Below are positions 17,705 to 27,475 of a DNA stretch of 45,226 nt, piece after piece. Source of the stretch: Kiritimatiellia bacterium (GTDB lineage: Bacteria; Verrucomicrobiota; Kiritimatiellia; RFP12; JAAYLN01); NCBI GenBank assembly GCA_017962605.1, contig JAGCUY010000138.1, positions 1 through 45,226 on the forward strand. The letters run 5' to 3'. A program made the translations under genes and the position numbers. Each line of letters starts with the position of its first letter. The first letter of the stretch is position 1. The notes under the pieces are model-generated. The model made no database searches. It was not told where the DNA came from and was given only the letters and a program-made list of their open reading frames with translations.

Positions 17705-19273
17705 ATGCTGAAGAAAGCAACCGCATCCCTCAACCCCGCATCCAGAGCCGCCGCGCTCGGAATCGCCGCATTTGTCGCCGCGACATCGGCGACAAGGCCG
17801 GCCTTGGCTGCCGATGCGACATTCCCGAACACCGACGGCAATGGAGACCTCGCCTCGGCGGCGTCATGGGGTCTCGAGGCGGTGCCGGACGCCTCGACTC
17901 GTGTCGTGTTCACAAAGGCGATGACCGCCACGGCCTCGGAGGACATCTCCTTTGCCGGCATCTACCACAACGGCGAGCAGAAAACCGTCACGCTGGACAT
18001 GCGCGACGCTGCTACAGGCGCCAACCCCGGCCCGCGCATGATCAATCTCACCGACAGCATCCAAATGGGAACAAAATGGTACGAAACCCTCAAAATCCAG
18101 GGCGGCACATGGAACCTCAACAACAAGCACATCAGGATCTGGAACGGCAGCAACTACGACATCCCCGTGGGGCCGGCGATCACGATTTCCGGCGGTGCTT
18201 GCGTCACGAGTGTCAACACACTTCAAGGCGCCTACGGACCACAGTCGCGCGCCACCATCGTCATCTCCGGTGAGGGAACGGTCGTGACGGCGGCCGTCCT
18301 GAAGGTCGCCGGCTACAACGCCGGAACAAATGTCGTCCGCGTGGCCAATGGCGCGGAACTCGTCGTGACAGGCACCGCAAACGAGAATTTCCACATTGGG
18401 CCCGGAAATTCATTCGACTGCGGCCTCATTGTGACGAACGGTGCCCGTTTCGTCAAGACATCGAGCGCCGATAACGCCATCGGCTATATCAGCGGGACGG
18501 GCAAGCGCAACTACATCCGCGTCCTCGACGGTGCCACGGCGCAAATTAAAGGGCTGTTCTTCCTTGGCTACGGCAACACTTCCACGAGCGGCAACACGAT
18601 TCTCGCGAGCGGCACGAACGCAACGCTTGGAGCGAACTCCACGCTAACGATGGACCAAATCTACATCGGCCACATGAATTCGTCCGATCAGACAAAGTTC
18701 AATTCCGGCAACACGATTCAGGCACTTGACGGCGCAACGTTCCTGGCGGACAACGTCACGCTCTACGGTTCGGGGAACGGAATCGTCGTCTCCAACGCGC
18801 TGGCGGACTTGAAAGGCGCAAACGGAATGCAGTGCAGCGCGCTGAGCACAAACTGTTACGTGCGGCTCCAGGGCAGCACCCCGCGCTTCAGGATGTCGGC
18901 CCAAACCGGCAGCGGGAACTTCGCGCTCGCCAACTCCTTCAAGTTCATCTACGACCTCCCGCCAGAAGGCTACGCGGCAGGATTCGTCCCGGTGCAGATT
19001 CAGCGCTGGGGAACGACGGACGGCATGACCGAACTGGTCTTCAACGGCATTGCGGAGATGCAGACAAGCATGCGCGCCCGGAATGTCCGGAAAGCCAGCT
19101 ACACGGTACTGAACTTCCGCGGCGGCGTCAGCGGGACTGGCGCGGCATTGCTGGCGAAGTGGAACGCCGCGCTGCCTGAAGGCGCGAAGCTCACGGCCGA
19201 TGGCTCGTACCAGGCCTTCACCCTGAACGTCGAAGTTGACCTGAAACGGGCAACGACGATTGTCTTCCGCTAG
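17705..19273 (+). CDS. secreted beta-helix/autotransporter-passenger-like protein
   Basis: The 522-residue product has a strong SD and a long signal peptide (about 1-36, ending ALA-ADAT). The body consists of short repeated strands rich in Gly, Asn, Thr and Ala. Recurring rungs include VVRVANGAELVVTG, GLIVTNGARFVKTSS, YIRVLDGATAQIKG and TIQALDGATFLADN, typical of right-handed parallel beta-helix adhesins or autotransporter passengers. No translocator barrel is present. It ends RATTIVFR, the motif shared by five surface proteins in this window. It heads a run of at least three hydrolase genes (GH106-like 12 nt downstream). Carbohydrate binding or display is inferred; no catalytic residues are recognised. 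Confidence 0.8.
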   Translation: MLKKATASLNPASRAAALGIAAFVAATSATRPALAADATFPNTDGNGDLASAASWGLEAVPDASTRVVFTKAMTATASEDISFAGIYHNGEQKTVTLDMRDAATGANPGPRMINLTDSIQMGTKWYETLKIQGGTWNLNNKHIRIWNGSNYDIPVGPAITISGGACVTSVNTLQGAYGPQSRATIVISGEGTVVTAAVLKVAGYNAGTNVVRVANGAELVVTGTANENFHIGPGNSFDCGLIVTNGARFVKTSSADNAIGYISGTGKRNYIRVLDGATAQIKGLFFLGYGNTSTSGNTILASGTNATLGANSTLTMDQIYIGHMNSSDQTKFNSGNTIQALDGATFLADNVTLYGSGNGIVVSNALADLKGANGMQCSALSTNCYVRLQGSTPRFRMSAQTGSGNFALANSFKFIYDLPPEGYAAGFVPVQIQRWGTTDGMTELVFNGIAEMQTSMRARNVRKASYTVLNFRGGVSGTGAALLAKWNAALPEGAKLTADGSYQAFTLNVEVDLKRATTIVFR

Positions 19274-19285
19274 CAGTCAAAAGAC

Positions 19286-21988
19286 ATGAAACGCACGCTT
19301 GTTGCCCTGGCGGCCAAGAGTTGTGCGGCGCTGCTGGCGGGCGTGGCATTAGCAGGTATCCAGGAGGGATTCGACGCCCCGCCGAAGGACCGCCATCCTG
19401 AAATATGGCTTTTCAAGTTCGGCTCGGACACGCCGGACGAGACGATTTCCTACGATTTGGAGCAGCTCCATGGCGCCGGCGTCGCCGGCGTGATGGTCTA
19501 TGGTTTCGACGCGACGGACGAGAAGCCATACGGCAGACTGGCGCTCGACGGGCGGCCGAAGGCGGTCGGGCGCTTCCGCCGTCTTCTGCGCGAGGCGGGC
19601 CGCCTCGGCATGGACGTGCGACTCTGCATCGGCCCTGCGGGCTGCGGCAACGAGCGCGTCTCACCCGACAACGCGCAGAAGTCTCTGATCCTCTCCTCGG
19701 CCGACGCCGACGGCGGCGCTACCGTCAGCGTCCAGCTGCCCAAGGGGGAAGTCGTGATGCCCGCGCGGTGCGTCTGGCCGCCGGCGAAGACCGATTTCGC
19801 CTGGGCGCTCGCGCACTGGCGCGACATCCGCGTTCTGGCCGCCCCAATAAAGGACGGCGGCGCCGCGCAGGAGGAGATCATCGACGTCACCGTCTTCTTC
19901 GACCCCGCCACGGAAACCCTCTCGTGGGATGCGCCTCCCGGCCGCTGGCGATTTGTCCGCGCCGGATGGGTGCCTATGAAGCTTGGCTGGGTCGATTACT
20001 ACATAGACCCCTTGAGCCGCACCGCGTTCGACGAACATTGGGCGCGCACCGTGCAGCCGATCCTTGACGCCGCCACACCCGAGGAGCGCGCGGCCTTCCG
20101 CGGCGTGATGGTCGATAGCTGGGAGGCGGGCGAAGTCGGCTGGACGCAAGACTTCCCAGAAGAGTTCAGGCGGCGGCGCGGCTACGAGGTCTGGCCAGCC
20201 ATCGCCGCCAAGGCCGGCGTGGAGCTCTCTTCGCCCGGCGGCGCGGCGAAGGCGCGGCGCGACTTCGGCGAGACGCTGGGCGACCTCTTTTCCGACAACT
20301 ACTACGGCTACATGAAGGAGGTCGCGAACCGGCATGGGCTCGAAGCCGAGGCCGAGGCCTGCGGGCCGCACCAGTCGATGGGCGACATGCGCCGGATGCA
20401 GTCGCGCTGCGACCTCGCGACCGGCGAGTTCTGGATGCCCAGCGCGCACCGCTCCCACCAGCAGCAGCGCTTCATGCTGCGCGACGTGGCCACGGCGGCC
20501 CACGTGTACGGACTCCCCGACGTCCGCGCCGAGTCCTTCACCACGATGGGCACGCACTGGGAGGAGTCGCCCGCCATGTTCAAGGTCTGCGCCGACCGGG
20601 CGTTCTGCGACGGCCTCACGCGCGTGGTTTACCACGGGATGCTCGTCAGCGACCCCATCGGCGCGCGGCCCGGCCCCACGCGCCGCGCCGGCGCCTACTA
20701 CAGCCCCAAGGTGACCTGGTTCCCCCTGTCCGCGCCGCTCAACCGCTACTTCGCCCGCTGCTCGTGGATGCTCTCGCAGGGACGTTTTGCCGCCGACTGC
20801 CTTCTCTACGCGGGCGACGCCCTCGGCCTCTTCATCGGCCTCAAGACACCGGAGGACGCCCTCGGCCCCGGCCACGACTACGACCTCTGCCCCACCGAGG
20901 CGCTGCTCAAGGCGCGCGTCGAGGACGGCGAAATCGTCCTCCCCTCAGGAATGCGCTACATGGCGCTCTATCTCTCCGACAAGAACCCCAAGTCAGTTTC
21001 CGCCGGAGCAGGGGCGCACCTGCCGACCGACGAAACGCCCCATGTCTGGCCGATTCCGCCGGAAGCGCGCGCAAAGATCAAGGCGCTCAAGGGCGACGGC
21101 GCGACGGTCCTGGAAACGCGCGCCGAGCGCGACGCCTTCGTCGCCTCCGGTGTCCTTGCGCCAGACTTCGAGGCCGTGGGGATGCCGGAAGGGGCAATCG
21201 ACTGGATTCACCGCACCGGCGCCGGCGAGAACGGGGCAACGGACATCTACTTCGTCTCGAACCAGGGCGAACGTGAAATGGGGTTCGACGCCCTCTTCCG
21301 ACAGACTTCCAGTCGCGTCGAGTTCTGGGACGCCGTGACCGGCAAACGCCGCACCGCCCCATCCGCGCCGACAGGGCTGGGTCGCGTGAAAGTGCCTCTC
21401 GTCCTCGCTCCCGGCGGCTCCATTTTCGTGGTCTTCAACCCCGATTCGCCAGTTGAAATTTTGAACCACGGAATAGACGGAACACACGGAAAAAGAATGG
21501 CGCTGGATTCCAATTGGTCCGTCTCGTTTGACCCGCGCTGGGGCGGGCCGGAAGAGACGCTGGCAAACTGGACGCTGCACGTCCCAGGTGCCGACTGGTC
21601 GCGCCACTCCGACCCGCGAATCCGCTTTTACTCCGGCACGGCGACCTATCGCCTCGCCTTCGACCTTCCAGAAGGCGTTTCGGCCGCCACTCTCGACCTC
21701 GGCGCCGTGCGTGACGTGGCCGAGGTCTCTCTCAATGGCGAATCGCTCGGCATCCTCTGGACACCGCCCTTCGCCGCAGCCGTCCCCGCCGGGCTTCTGA
21801 GGCCAGCGGGCAACGTCCTTGAAGTCCGTGTGACGAACCTTTGGAAAAACCGTCTCGTGGGCGACGCCGCGCTCCAGCCAGAATTGCGCGTCGCTCAAAC
21901 GCCGCGCAACCCCTTCGCCCCCGGCGCGCCGCTCCTTCCGTCCGGGCTTCTTGGCCCCGTGCGCCTCACCCTCTCTGTCGCACGTTGA
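19286..21988 (+). CDS. GH106-like exported alpha-L-rhamnosidase
   Basis: The 900-residue protein starts 12 nt after the beta-helix gene and has a signal peptide (about 1-24). It resembles GH106 alpha-L-rhamnosidases: a PEIWLFKFGS..DETISYDLEQLHGAGVAGVMVYGF opening to the TIM-barrel, a GVMVDSWEAGEVGWT strand with an acidic residue, and terminal beta-sandwich domains with SLNGESLGILWTPPF and VTNLWKNRLVGD. The end PSGLLGPVRL is also typical. Such enzymes remove rhamnose from pectic or bacterial polysaccharide, with Ca-dependent inverting chemistry known in the family. An in-frame nonamer repeat (21464-21490) adds NHGIDGTHGK to an interdomain linker. The substrate is inferred from family only. Confidence 0.75.
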   Translation: MKRTLVALAAKSCAALLAGVALAGIQEGFDAPPKDRHPEIWLFKFGSDTPDETISYDLEQLHGAGVAGVMVYGFDATDEKPYGRLALDGRPKAVGRFRRLLREAGRLGMDVRLCIGPAGCGNERVSPDNAQKSLILSSADADGGATVSVQLPKGEVVMPARCVWPPAKTDFAWALAHWRDIRVLAAPIKDGGAAQEEIIDVTVFFDPATETLSWDAPPGRWRFVRAGWVPMKLGWVDYYIDPLSRTAFDEHWARTVQPILDAATPEERAAFRGVMVDSWEAGEVGWTQDFPEEFRRRRGYEVWPAIAAKAGVELSSPGGAAKARRDFGETLGDLFSDNYYGYMKEVANRHGLEAEAEACGPHQSMGDMRRMQSRCDLATGEFWMPSAHRSHQQQRFMLRDVATAAHVYGLPDVRAESFTTMGTHWEESPAMFKVCADRAFCDGLTRVVYHGMLVSDPIGARPGPTRRAGAYYSPKVTWFPLSAPLNRYFARCSWMLSQGRFAADCLLYAGDALGLFIGLKTPEDALGPGHDYDLCPTEALLKARVEDGEIVLPSGMRYMALYLSDKNPKSVSAGAGAHLPTDETPHVWPIPPEARAKIKALKGDGATVLETRAERDAFVASGVLAPDFEAVGMPEGAIDWIHRTGAGENGATDIYFVSNQGEREMGFDALFRQTSSRVEFWDAVTGKRRTAPSAPTGLGRVKVPLVLAPGGSIFVVFNPDSPVEILNHGIDGTHGKRMALDSNWSVSFDPRWGGPEETLANWTLHVPGADWSRHSDPRIRFYSGTATYRLAFDLPEGVSAATLDLGAVRDVAEVSLNGESLGILWTPPFAAAVPAGLLRPAGNVLEVRVTNLWKNRLVGDAALQPELRVAQTPRNPFAPGAPLLPSGLLGPVRLTLSVAR
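21464..21490. repeat. nonamer repeat inside the GH106-like gene
   Basis: ACGGAATAG-ACGGAACAC-ACGGAAAAA are three 9-nt units read in frame as part of a linker. A related array, ACGAAATAC-ACGGAATAC on the opposite strand, lies in the gene at 44687-42135. Confidence 0.6.
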
Positions 21989-22013
21989 AGTCTTGCCTCT
22001 GGCATGATACTAT

Positions 22014-22027
22014 TGACATTTGTGTCA
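22014..22027. promoter_or_regulatory. palindrome TGACA-TTTG-TGTCA upstream of a glycosidase gene
   Basis: Perfect 5-bp arms separated by 4 nt, 6 nt before the preferred ATG at 22034. It could be an operator or part of the translation initiation region. It is short enough to be chance. Confidence 0.3.
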
Positions 22028-22033
22028 TTCATT

Positions 22034-23503
22034 ATGAAACTCTCCACATCCCCCGACCGCGTGCGCACGCCCTTGCGCATTGACCTTGAACGCATCGGCA
22101 CCGTCCGCCCGCGCACTGCCTGCGAAATCGGCCCATCCAATTGGACCCTTGGCTGCGAAACGCTCGACCGCGACTTCGCCGACTGGGACCAGTACCGCGA
22201 CTACATCGCCCCGCTGGGTCTCAAGACCATCCGCCTCCAGGCCGGCTGGGCCAAGTGCGAGCGCGTTCCCGGAACCTACGACTTTGCCTGGCTCGACCAC
22301 ATCGTCGATGACGCCATCGCGCGCGGCCTCGACCCAATCCTTGAAACGGACTACGGCAACCCGATTTACCCCGGAGGCGGCGGATGGGACCTCGCCGGTG
22401 GCTTCCCAACCTCGCCGGAGGGGCTAGCCGCCTGGGACGCCTGGGTCGATGCCCTGGCGAACCACTTCGCGGGCCGTGTCCGCGACTGGTTCATGTGGAA
22501 CGAACCTGACATTCTGCCCGGGGATGGTTCCACCCCCAAGACGCCTGGGCAAATCGCCGCCTTCAATGTGCGCACAGCTCGGATTATCAAGCGCATTGTC
22601 CCCGACGCCCGCATCGCTGGCCTCTCCCTCGCGCATAACAGCTCCGAACTTCTCGAAGAGTGCATCCGCGCCATCGGCGCCGATGGCGCGCTTTTCGACT
22701 GGTTCATCTACCACGGCTACGCGGAAGCCCCCGAGTCCTCCTACGAGAACGTCGAGGCGCAGAAGGAGATTGTGGCGCGCCTCGCGCCCCACGCGCGGCT
22801 CCGCCAAGGCGAGAACGGCTGCCCCAGCGAGATGGCCCACTGCTTCGCCCTCCACAAGGTCGCCTGGAGCGAGTATTCGCAGGCGAAGTGGGACCTGCGC
22901 CGGATGGTCGGCGATCTCGGCCACGGCGTCATGTCCAGCATCTTCACCATCTGCGACTTCAACCACCGGGGGCGCGAAATCAACCGCAAGGGCCTTCTCC
23001 GCGCCGACGAAGACCACCGCGTCATCGGCGTCAAGCGCGCCTACTATGCCGTCCAGAACCTTGCCTCGGTCTTCGGCGGGGAAGAATGGACGCCAACCGT
23101 CCTCCACTCCGTCGATCTTTCGCTTTCCGCCTTCGCCTTTTGTCCTGATTCGCGGGCTAAGTCCCGCATATTCGCCTTCTGGACGCATGGCCGCGCCTTC
23201 GTTTCGCCGGAGGCGGCCGACGGCGCGCCCGGCATCCCCGCTCCGGCGCCTGACATCCGCATCATGCCATACGAACGCCCAGGCGACTCCTTCGAGACCC
23301 GCCCGGCCGTCCTGGAGGACATGGGCGGCGAACCGCTCCGCGACCCCGTGTGGGTCGATCTCCTCACCGGCCGCGTCCATGCCTTCCCGTGCGAGAACGT
23401 CGTCCCCTGCCGCGACCGCATCCGCTATCTCGACGTCCCCGTCTATGACTCGCCATGCCTTCTCGCCGAGCGCGCCGCTCTCGACATCGACCCGATGCCA
23501 TGA
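22034..23503 (+). CDS. clan GH-A glycoside hydrolase (GH39-like), cytoplasmic
   Basis: The preferred start is ATG 22034 (489 residues); ATG 22004 would add MILLTFVSFI, which does not look like a family N-terminus. The TIM barrel opens with GLKTIRLQAGWAKCERVPGTYDFAWLD. The acid/base Glu is in WFMWNEPD (E157) and the likely nucleophile in RQGENGC (E260), a spacing usual for clan GH-A, closest in pattern to GH39. A C-terminal beta domain (about 370-489) follows. No signal peptide is evident, so the substrate is probably imported oligosaccharide or glycoside. It sits between the GH106-like gene and another GH-A gene, 19 nt before the latter, in one operon. Confidence 0.78.
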   Translation: MKLSTSPDRVRTPLRIDLERIGTVRPRTACEIGPSNWTLGCETLDRDFADWDQYRDYIAPLGLKTIRLQAGWAKCERVPGTYDFAWLDHIVDDAIARGLDPILETDYGNPIYPGGGGWDLAGGFPTSPEGLAAWDAWVDALANHFAGRVRDWFMWNEPDILPGDGSTPKTPGQIAAFNVRTARIIKRIVPDARIAGLSLAHNSSELLEECIRAIGADGALFDWFIYHGYAEAPESSYENVEAQKEIVARLAPHARLRQGENGCPSEMAHCFALHKVAWSEYSQAKWDLRRMVGDLGHGVMSSIFTICDFNHRGREINRKGLLRADEDHRVIGVKRAYYAVQNLASVFGGEEWTPTVLHSVDLSLSAFAFCPDSRAKSRIFAFWTHGRAFVSPEAADGAPGIPAPAPDIRIMPYERPGDSFETRPAVLEDMGGEPLRDPVWVDLLTGRVHAFPCENVVPCRDRIRYLDVPVYDSPCLLAERAALDIDPMP

Positions 23504-23521
23504 TTCCCGGAGAGGAATAGA

Positions 23522-26236
23522 ATGAACACCATCCATCCATTCGCCTTGAGCACCCGCGTCCTGGCTTTGGCCGCCAGCCTCCTCTGCTTCCGCCTGCCGG
23601 CGCGAGCCTTCGCCGGCGACGCGCCTCGGCTCCTGGCCGATACGTCCAATCCCACGAACGGGATGTTCGCCATCGGACGTCCGGCCGAGGCAATATTCCG
23701 CGCCGAAGGCTGGGCTTCCGGCGAGGAGCGCACTGTGACGGCCGCGATCTGCGACTATACTGGCGCGACGGTGGATGTCAGGCGCATCATACTTCGCGCC
23801 GGCACCGACGGGACTGGAGAAGTGTCGATGCCGCTGCCGACGGAGCGTTTCGGCTGTTTCAGGGTTCACGCGGAAGCGGAGGGCGGCCTCAAGCCACCAA
23901 AGCGCGGCACGCGGCCGGCTGGCTTCGTCACCTACGGCGTGGCCGCTGCGCCGGAAGACAGGCAGCCAGTTTCGCAGGAAGAGGCTTTCCAGGGCATACA
24001 CGCAGGTGTCGTCGGGCAGGACTTGTGGATCGGTGCCCACCAGGGCTTCGCGGGGTTTTACGAGTCGGAGGAGGCGCGCCAGAAGGCCGCCGAAAGCCGC
24101 AGCATGAGCGGCCGCGTCCCGGAATGGTGGGGTGCATGGGGCGTGATTTCGGTCTCTCCCGGCGACCGTCTCGCGTGGGACGCCGGAAAACTTTCTGTGA
24201 AAAGCCAGGCGTGGATTCGCGAAAACAAGCCGAAGGGTGCCGTTGACTGGCGTGTTTTCTCCGATCCTGAAGGGCGTGAGGTTTACCGGGAGTGGGTCGC
24301 GTCGCGCGCCGAAAAATACGCGAACTTCCCCCGCACGCCAGGCCGCCGCATCTACGAGGTCCTGTGGGAGCCGGACGTCACCGACCCGAAGCCCGACACC
24401 GTCGTCGAGGCCGCGCGCTTCGCCAGCCAGTGCGTGAAGGAGGCCGACCCCGAAGGGCTCGTCGCGCTTCCCACGATCTGCAACGTCTCCCGCATCGCGT
24501 GGCACCGCGACCTTTTCGGGCGCGGCATCCTGCGTTTCGCGGACGTGTTCTCCCTCCACCCATACACGGACTACCCGCCGGAGCCGAACGGCTTCATCGA
24601 AAACTTCCGCGCCATCAAGCGTCTCCTCGCCGAGTCCGGACGCCCCGACATCCCGATCATCTGCACCGAGTCGGGCTACCAGGCTTCGGCGACCGTCGCT
24701 GACGAGCGCGTCCAGCTTGAAGGGCAGGTCAGGGCACATCTCATTCTGCTCGGAGAAGGCGTCTGGTTCAACATGCCATTCTACGGCGCCGACTACGGCG
24801 GCGACCGCGGCGACAGGAGCGAAGGCGACTACGGTCTTTCATACAACCTCGACTTCCCCAACCCGCGCTTCGGCGCGAAGCACATCTCGCCCCGTCCTGT
24901 CTTCTGCGGAATTTCAGCCTTCTCACTGTTGCTGGACGGATGGCGGCCCCGCGACTGCCTCGACTTTCTCGGCGGCACGGCATGGGGATACTCCTACACG
25001 AACCGTCTCGGCGAAATCCGCGTGGCGGTATGGGACTGGGGCAAAACGCCCTCGGCGCAGCGGATCGGCGTGGGGCGCGAATCCGTCATGACGGCGGACA
25101 TCATGGGCAATCCCCTTATGCGTCCGGCACCCGGCGGGACGCTTGAGGTCGAGGCAGGAACGTCCCCGACATACATTCTCGCCCCGGATCCCGACGCCTT
25201 TGACGCCTGGCTTGCGGGACGTAAGGCGGCGGCGGACGCGGCAAATGACCGTCGCGCGAAAATGGCGCTTGAGCTGCGCGACCTAGGCGCCGCCTTCGCC
25301 GATGGCGAGCCAGCCGTGCGCCTGACGGTCGCGAACAGGTCTGGTCAGGCCGTGAACGCCGCCGTGACGATCCGTATTGACGGGATCCCCCAAACGACGC
25401 GGACGACTGAAGTCTCGCTCAAGCCGCACGAGGCGCGAACCGTATCCGTGCCGCTGCCGGGTTTCCGTCCAGACCCATTCCAGACCTTCCGGCTTCTGGC
25501 CGAAGCAACGGACGGCTCCGGCCTCGCGGTGGAAAGCGGCGCAGACGCGAACTTCATGCTGGCGACCTTCGACCCGTCGGCCGGCGTCTCCACGCCGATT
25601 TCAGAATGGGGCGGCGCTCCCCGATACAGGGTTCCGTTCGCGCCCAATGCAGACGGCGGCGGAATCACCTGCCCTAGTGATCTCTCGGCGGAAATCGGAT
25701 TCGCCTGGAACGAACGCTATCTGCTAGTCGATGCGCTCGTCCTGGACGATGCCTTCCACCAGGACAACAAAGGCTGGTGGACCTGGAACGGCGACTGCAT
25801 CCAGTTCGGCTTTGCGAAAAGGAAACTCGATAAACTCTCCGGCAACGACTACACCGACTCCCTGGAACAGGGCTTTTCCGAACTCGACTTCGCCCTGACG
25901 CGCGACGGGCCGGAAGGCTACCGGACTGTCACCTTCGATTCGCGGGAGTTCCCGGCTGACAGAAACGGAGGCGGACAACTCGATCCGGCGGAATGCCCGG
26001 TTGACATCGCCCTCTCCAGGCGCGGAGACGGCGTCGTCGCCATCCGCTACAGGATAGCGATCCCGTGGAAGTTCCTCAACAAGCGAATCGGCGCTTTCGC
26101 GGGAGAGACGGTATTCTTCGCCGCGATGTTCAACGACCGCGACCCCGGAGACTCGACATTCTCTTCCATAAAGGCCTTCGATCTCAAGAGAATACCTCCC
26201 CGCCATTTCGGCTGCATTCACTTGGGTTCGGAATAA
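23522..26236 (+). CDS. exported clan GH-A glycosidase with C-terminal CBM9-like domain
   Basis: The 904-residue protein has GGAGAGGA (23509-23516) before ATG 23522 and a signal peptide (about 1-33, ARAFAG). After an N-terminal beta domain, a TIM barrel carries YEVLWEPDVTD (acid/base E283) and IICTESGYQ (nucleophile E383), a classical GH-A pair. The last about 190 residues look like a CBM9/DOMON-type sugar-binding domain (AEIGFAWNERYLLVDALVLDD, GWWTWNGDCIQFGF, YRIAIPWKFL). The exact GH family is not assignable by eye. It ends HLGSE and lacks the surface C-terminal motif. It lies in the hydrolase operon between the GH39-like and fucosidase-like genes. Confidence 0.78.
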   Translation: MNTIHPFALSTRVLALAASLLCFRLPARAFAGDAPRLLADTSNPTNGMFAIGRPAEAIFRAEGWASGEERTVTAAICDYTGATVDVRRIILRAGTDGTGEVSMPLPTERFGCFRVHAEAEGGLKPPKRGTRPAGFVTYGVAAAPEDRQPVSQEEAFQGIHAGVVGQDLWIGAHQGFAGFYESEEARQKAAESRSMSGRVPEWWGAWGVISVSPGDRLAWDAGKLSVKSQAWIRENKPKGAVDWRVFSDPEGREVYREWVASRAEKYANFPRTPGRRIYEVLWEPDVTDPKPDTVVEAARFASQCVKEADPEGLVALPTICNVSRIAWHRDLFGRGILRFADVFSLHPYTDYPPEPNGFIENFRAIKRLLAESGRPDIPIICTESGYQASATVADERVQLEGQVRAHLILLGEGVWFNMPFYGADYGGDRGDRSEGDYGLSYNLDFPNPRFGAKHISPRPVFCGISAFSLLLDGWRPRDCLDFLGGTAWGYSYTNRLGEIRVAVWDWGKTPSAQRIGVGRESVMTADIMGNPLMRPAPGGTLEVEAGTSPTYILAPDPDAFDAWLAGRKAAADAANDRRAKMALELRDLGAAFADGEPAVRLTVANRSGQAVNAAVTIRIDGIPQTTRTTEVSLKPHEARTVSVPLPGFRPDPFQTFRLLAEATDGSGLAVESGADANFMLATFDPSAGVSTPISEWGGAPRYRVPFAPNADGGGITCPSDLSAEIGFAWNERYLLVDALVLDDAFHQDNKGWWTWNGDCIQFGFAKRKLDKLSGNDYTDSLEQGFSELDFALTRDGPEGYRTVTFDSREFPADRNGGGQLDPAECPVDIALSRRGDGVVAIRYRIAIPWKFLNKRIGAFAGETVFFAAMFNDRDPGDSTFSSIKAFDLKRIPPRHFGCIHLGSE

Positions 26237-26263
26237 CACAGGTCTTCGCCAAGGCGAACGTCA

Positions 26264-27220
26264 ATGGAGCGGAGAAGGAATAATCGCAGCAACTGGATGG
26301 CCGGCAGCGTCGGCGTCAGTTCGCACTGGACGGCCGACACGCTCCGGCGCGATGGCTCGCACCCCGTTTTCGCCGAGGCAGTCGCCGCCTTCGACGTGCA
26401 AGCCTACGCCGACGCCCTCGCCTCGGCCGGCGCCACGCACTGCATCTTCACCCTCGCACATGCGCGGCAGTTCCTGCCCATGCCACTTCCCGAACTCGAC
26501 AGGATTCTGTCCGGTCGCACCGCTGCGCGCGACCTCATAGGCGGCCTGATTGAGGCGCTTTCAAGGAGGGGAATCCGCTTCATAGCCTACTACAACCACT
26601 CCTGCAATGGCGGCAATGACCCGGCGTGGAAGGAGGCCTGCGGCTACGCCGCCGGATGCGCCGGGAATCTCGACCGGTTCGCCGAGAACATTTGCGGCAT
26701 CGTCGGCGCGATTTCGCGGCGATACGGCGACGGCATTTCGGCCTGGTGGTTCGACAGCTGCTATTCGGTCGATCCGTGCGGGCCGCACAACACGATTACC
26801 TGCGACATGGGCGACTGGCGCTTCCCGTGGGATGCCCTCGCAAATGCCGCTCAAAGCGGCAACCCGCGCGCGGCGCTCGCCTTCAACTCCGGCGTCGGGC
26901 AGAACTTCGCCTACACAGACCGGTTCGACTACTACGCCGGGGAGGCCGTCCAGCTTGACGAGCCGTTCGCGCCGCCGCCGCTGCCGGGAAAGCAGGACCA
27001 CCGCTGGATATGCCTCGACTCGCCAGACTGGGTGTTCACAAAAGTCCCGCCGGAGACTGGCTTCGAGGTTCCGCCGCGCTTCCCCGACGACGCCCTCGCC
27101 GCCTATATTCGCGAACACGCCGCCGCTGGCCGCATGTCCACCTTCAACATCCTTATCAACGCCTCCGGCCGCATCAACCAGGCGCCGCTAGCGCAACTGC
27201 GCAGATGCCGCCAAGCGTGA
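26264..27220 (+). CDS. alpha-L-fucosidase-like (GH29-related) hydrolase
   Basis: The 318-residue form starts at ATG 26264; an alternative ATG at 26297 (MAGSVGVSSHW) is plausible and gives 307 residues. The sequence has the PVC fucosidase-like pattern: GVSSHWTADTL, HCIFTLAHARQFLPMP, GIRFIAYYNHSCNGGNDPAW, GDGISAWWFDSCYSVDPCGPHN (the Asp of WWFD occupies the place of the GH29 nucleophile), FNSGVGQN, and STFNILINASGRI. It is shorter than full GH29 enzymes and has no signal peptide or C-terminal beta domain. Substrate specificity is uncertain. Its last 78 coding bases before residue 307 are duplicated at 29010-29087. Confidence 0.72.
   Translation: MERRRNNRSNWMAGSVGVSSHWTADTLRRDGSHPVFAEAVAAFDVQAYADALASAGATHCIFTLAHARQFLPMPLPELDRILSGRTAARDLIGGLIEALSRRGIRFIAYYNHSCNGGNDPAWKEACGYAAGCAGNLDRFAENICGIVGAISRRYGDGISAWWFDSCYSVDPCGPHNTITCDMGDWRFPWDALANAAQSGNPRAALAFNSGVGQNFAYTDRFDYYAGEAVQLDEPFAPPPLPGKQDHRWICLDSPDWVFTKVPPETGFEVPPRFPDDALAAYIREHAAAGRMSTFNILINASGRINQAPLAQLRRCRQA
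27107..27184 (+). repeat. 78-nt direct repeat, copy 1 (inside fucosidase-like gene)
   Basis: It matches 29010-29087 with about 4 mismatches over 78 nt. The copies bracket the ATPase gene at 27476-28897. It encodes IREHAAAGRMSTFNILINAS and adjoining residues. Confidence 0.8.
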
Positions 27221-27415
27221 CGACCGCGACATGGCGGGCGTTCCACAACCCGCCGGTCACGCTGCCATTGCGGCGCGAATGCGGCGAAACGCTTGTGACG
27301 CTACCCGATACCTGCGAGTGCGACTTGTCGTGATAATTCTCCAAATCTACAATGAAAAATAGTGATAAAGCGGAGCTATAAGCGAAAATTGCCTGATAAT
27401 TCCGCCTAAAGTGCC
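27221..27415 (+). other. intergenic stretch with possible 3' gene remnant
   Basis: In the frame ending at 27333, a short reading TWRAFHNPPVTLPLRREC..GETLVTLPDTCECDLS looks protein-like and could be the end of a lost gene. It has no independent start. The remainder to 27415 is AT-rich with no recognised feature. Confidence 0.3.
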
Positions 27416-27444
27416 TTGACAGGCATTGCGGATTGTGAGATAAT
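27416..27444 (+). promoter_or_regulatory. consensus promoter of the DUF234 ATPase
   Basis: TTGACA (27416-27421), a 17-nt spacer and GATAAT (27439-27444). A palindrome TGCCT-TGAC-AGGCA (27412-27425) overlaps the -35 box and could be an operator. Confidence 0.7.
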
Positions 27445-27475
27445 AGTTTCCGATAATCACGGATGAGAAAGTGCA

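Noticed and set aside
22424..24739. Minus-strand frame of 771 codons opposite two glycosidase genes
   Set aside because: It spans two genes with clear catalytic motifs on the plus strand and shows no fold or initiation signals.
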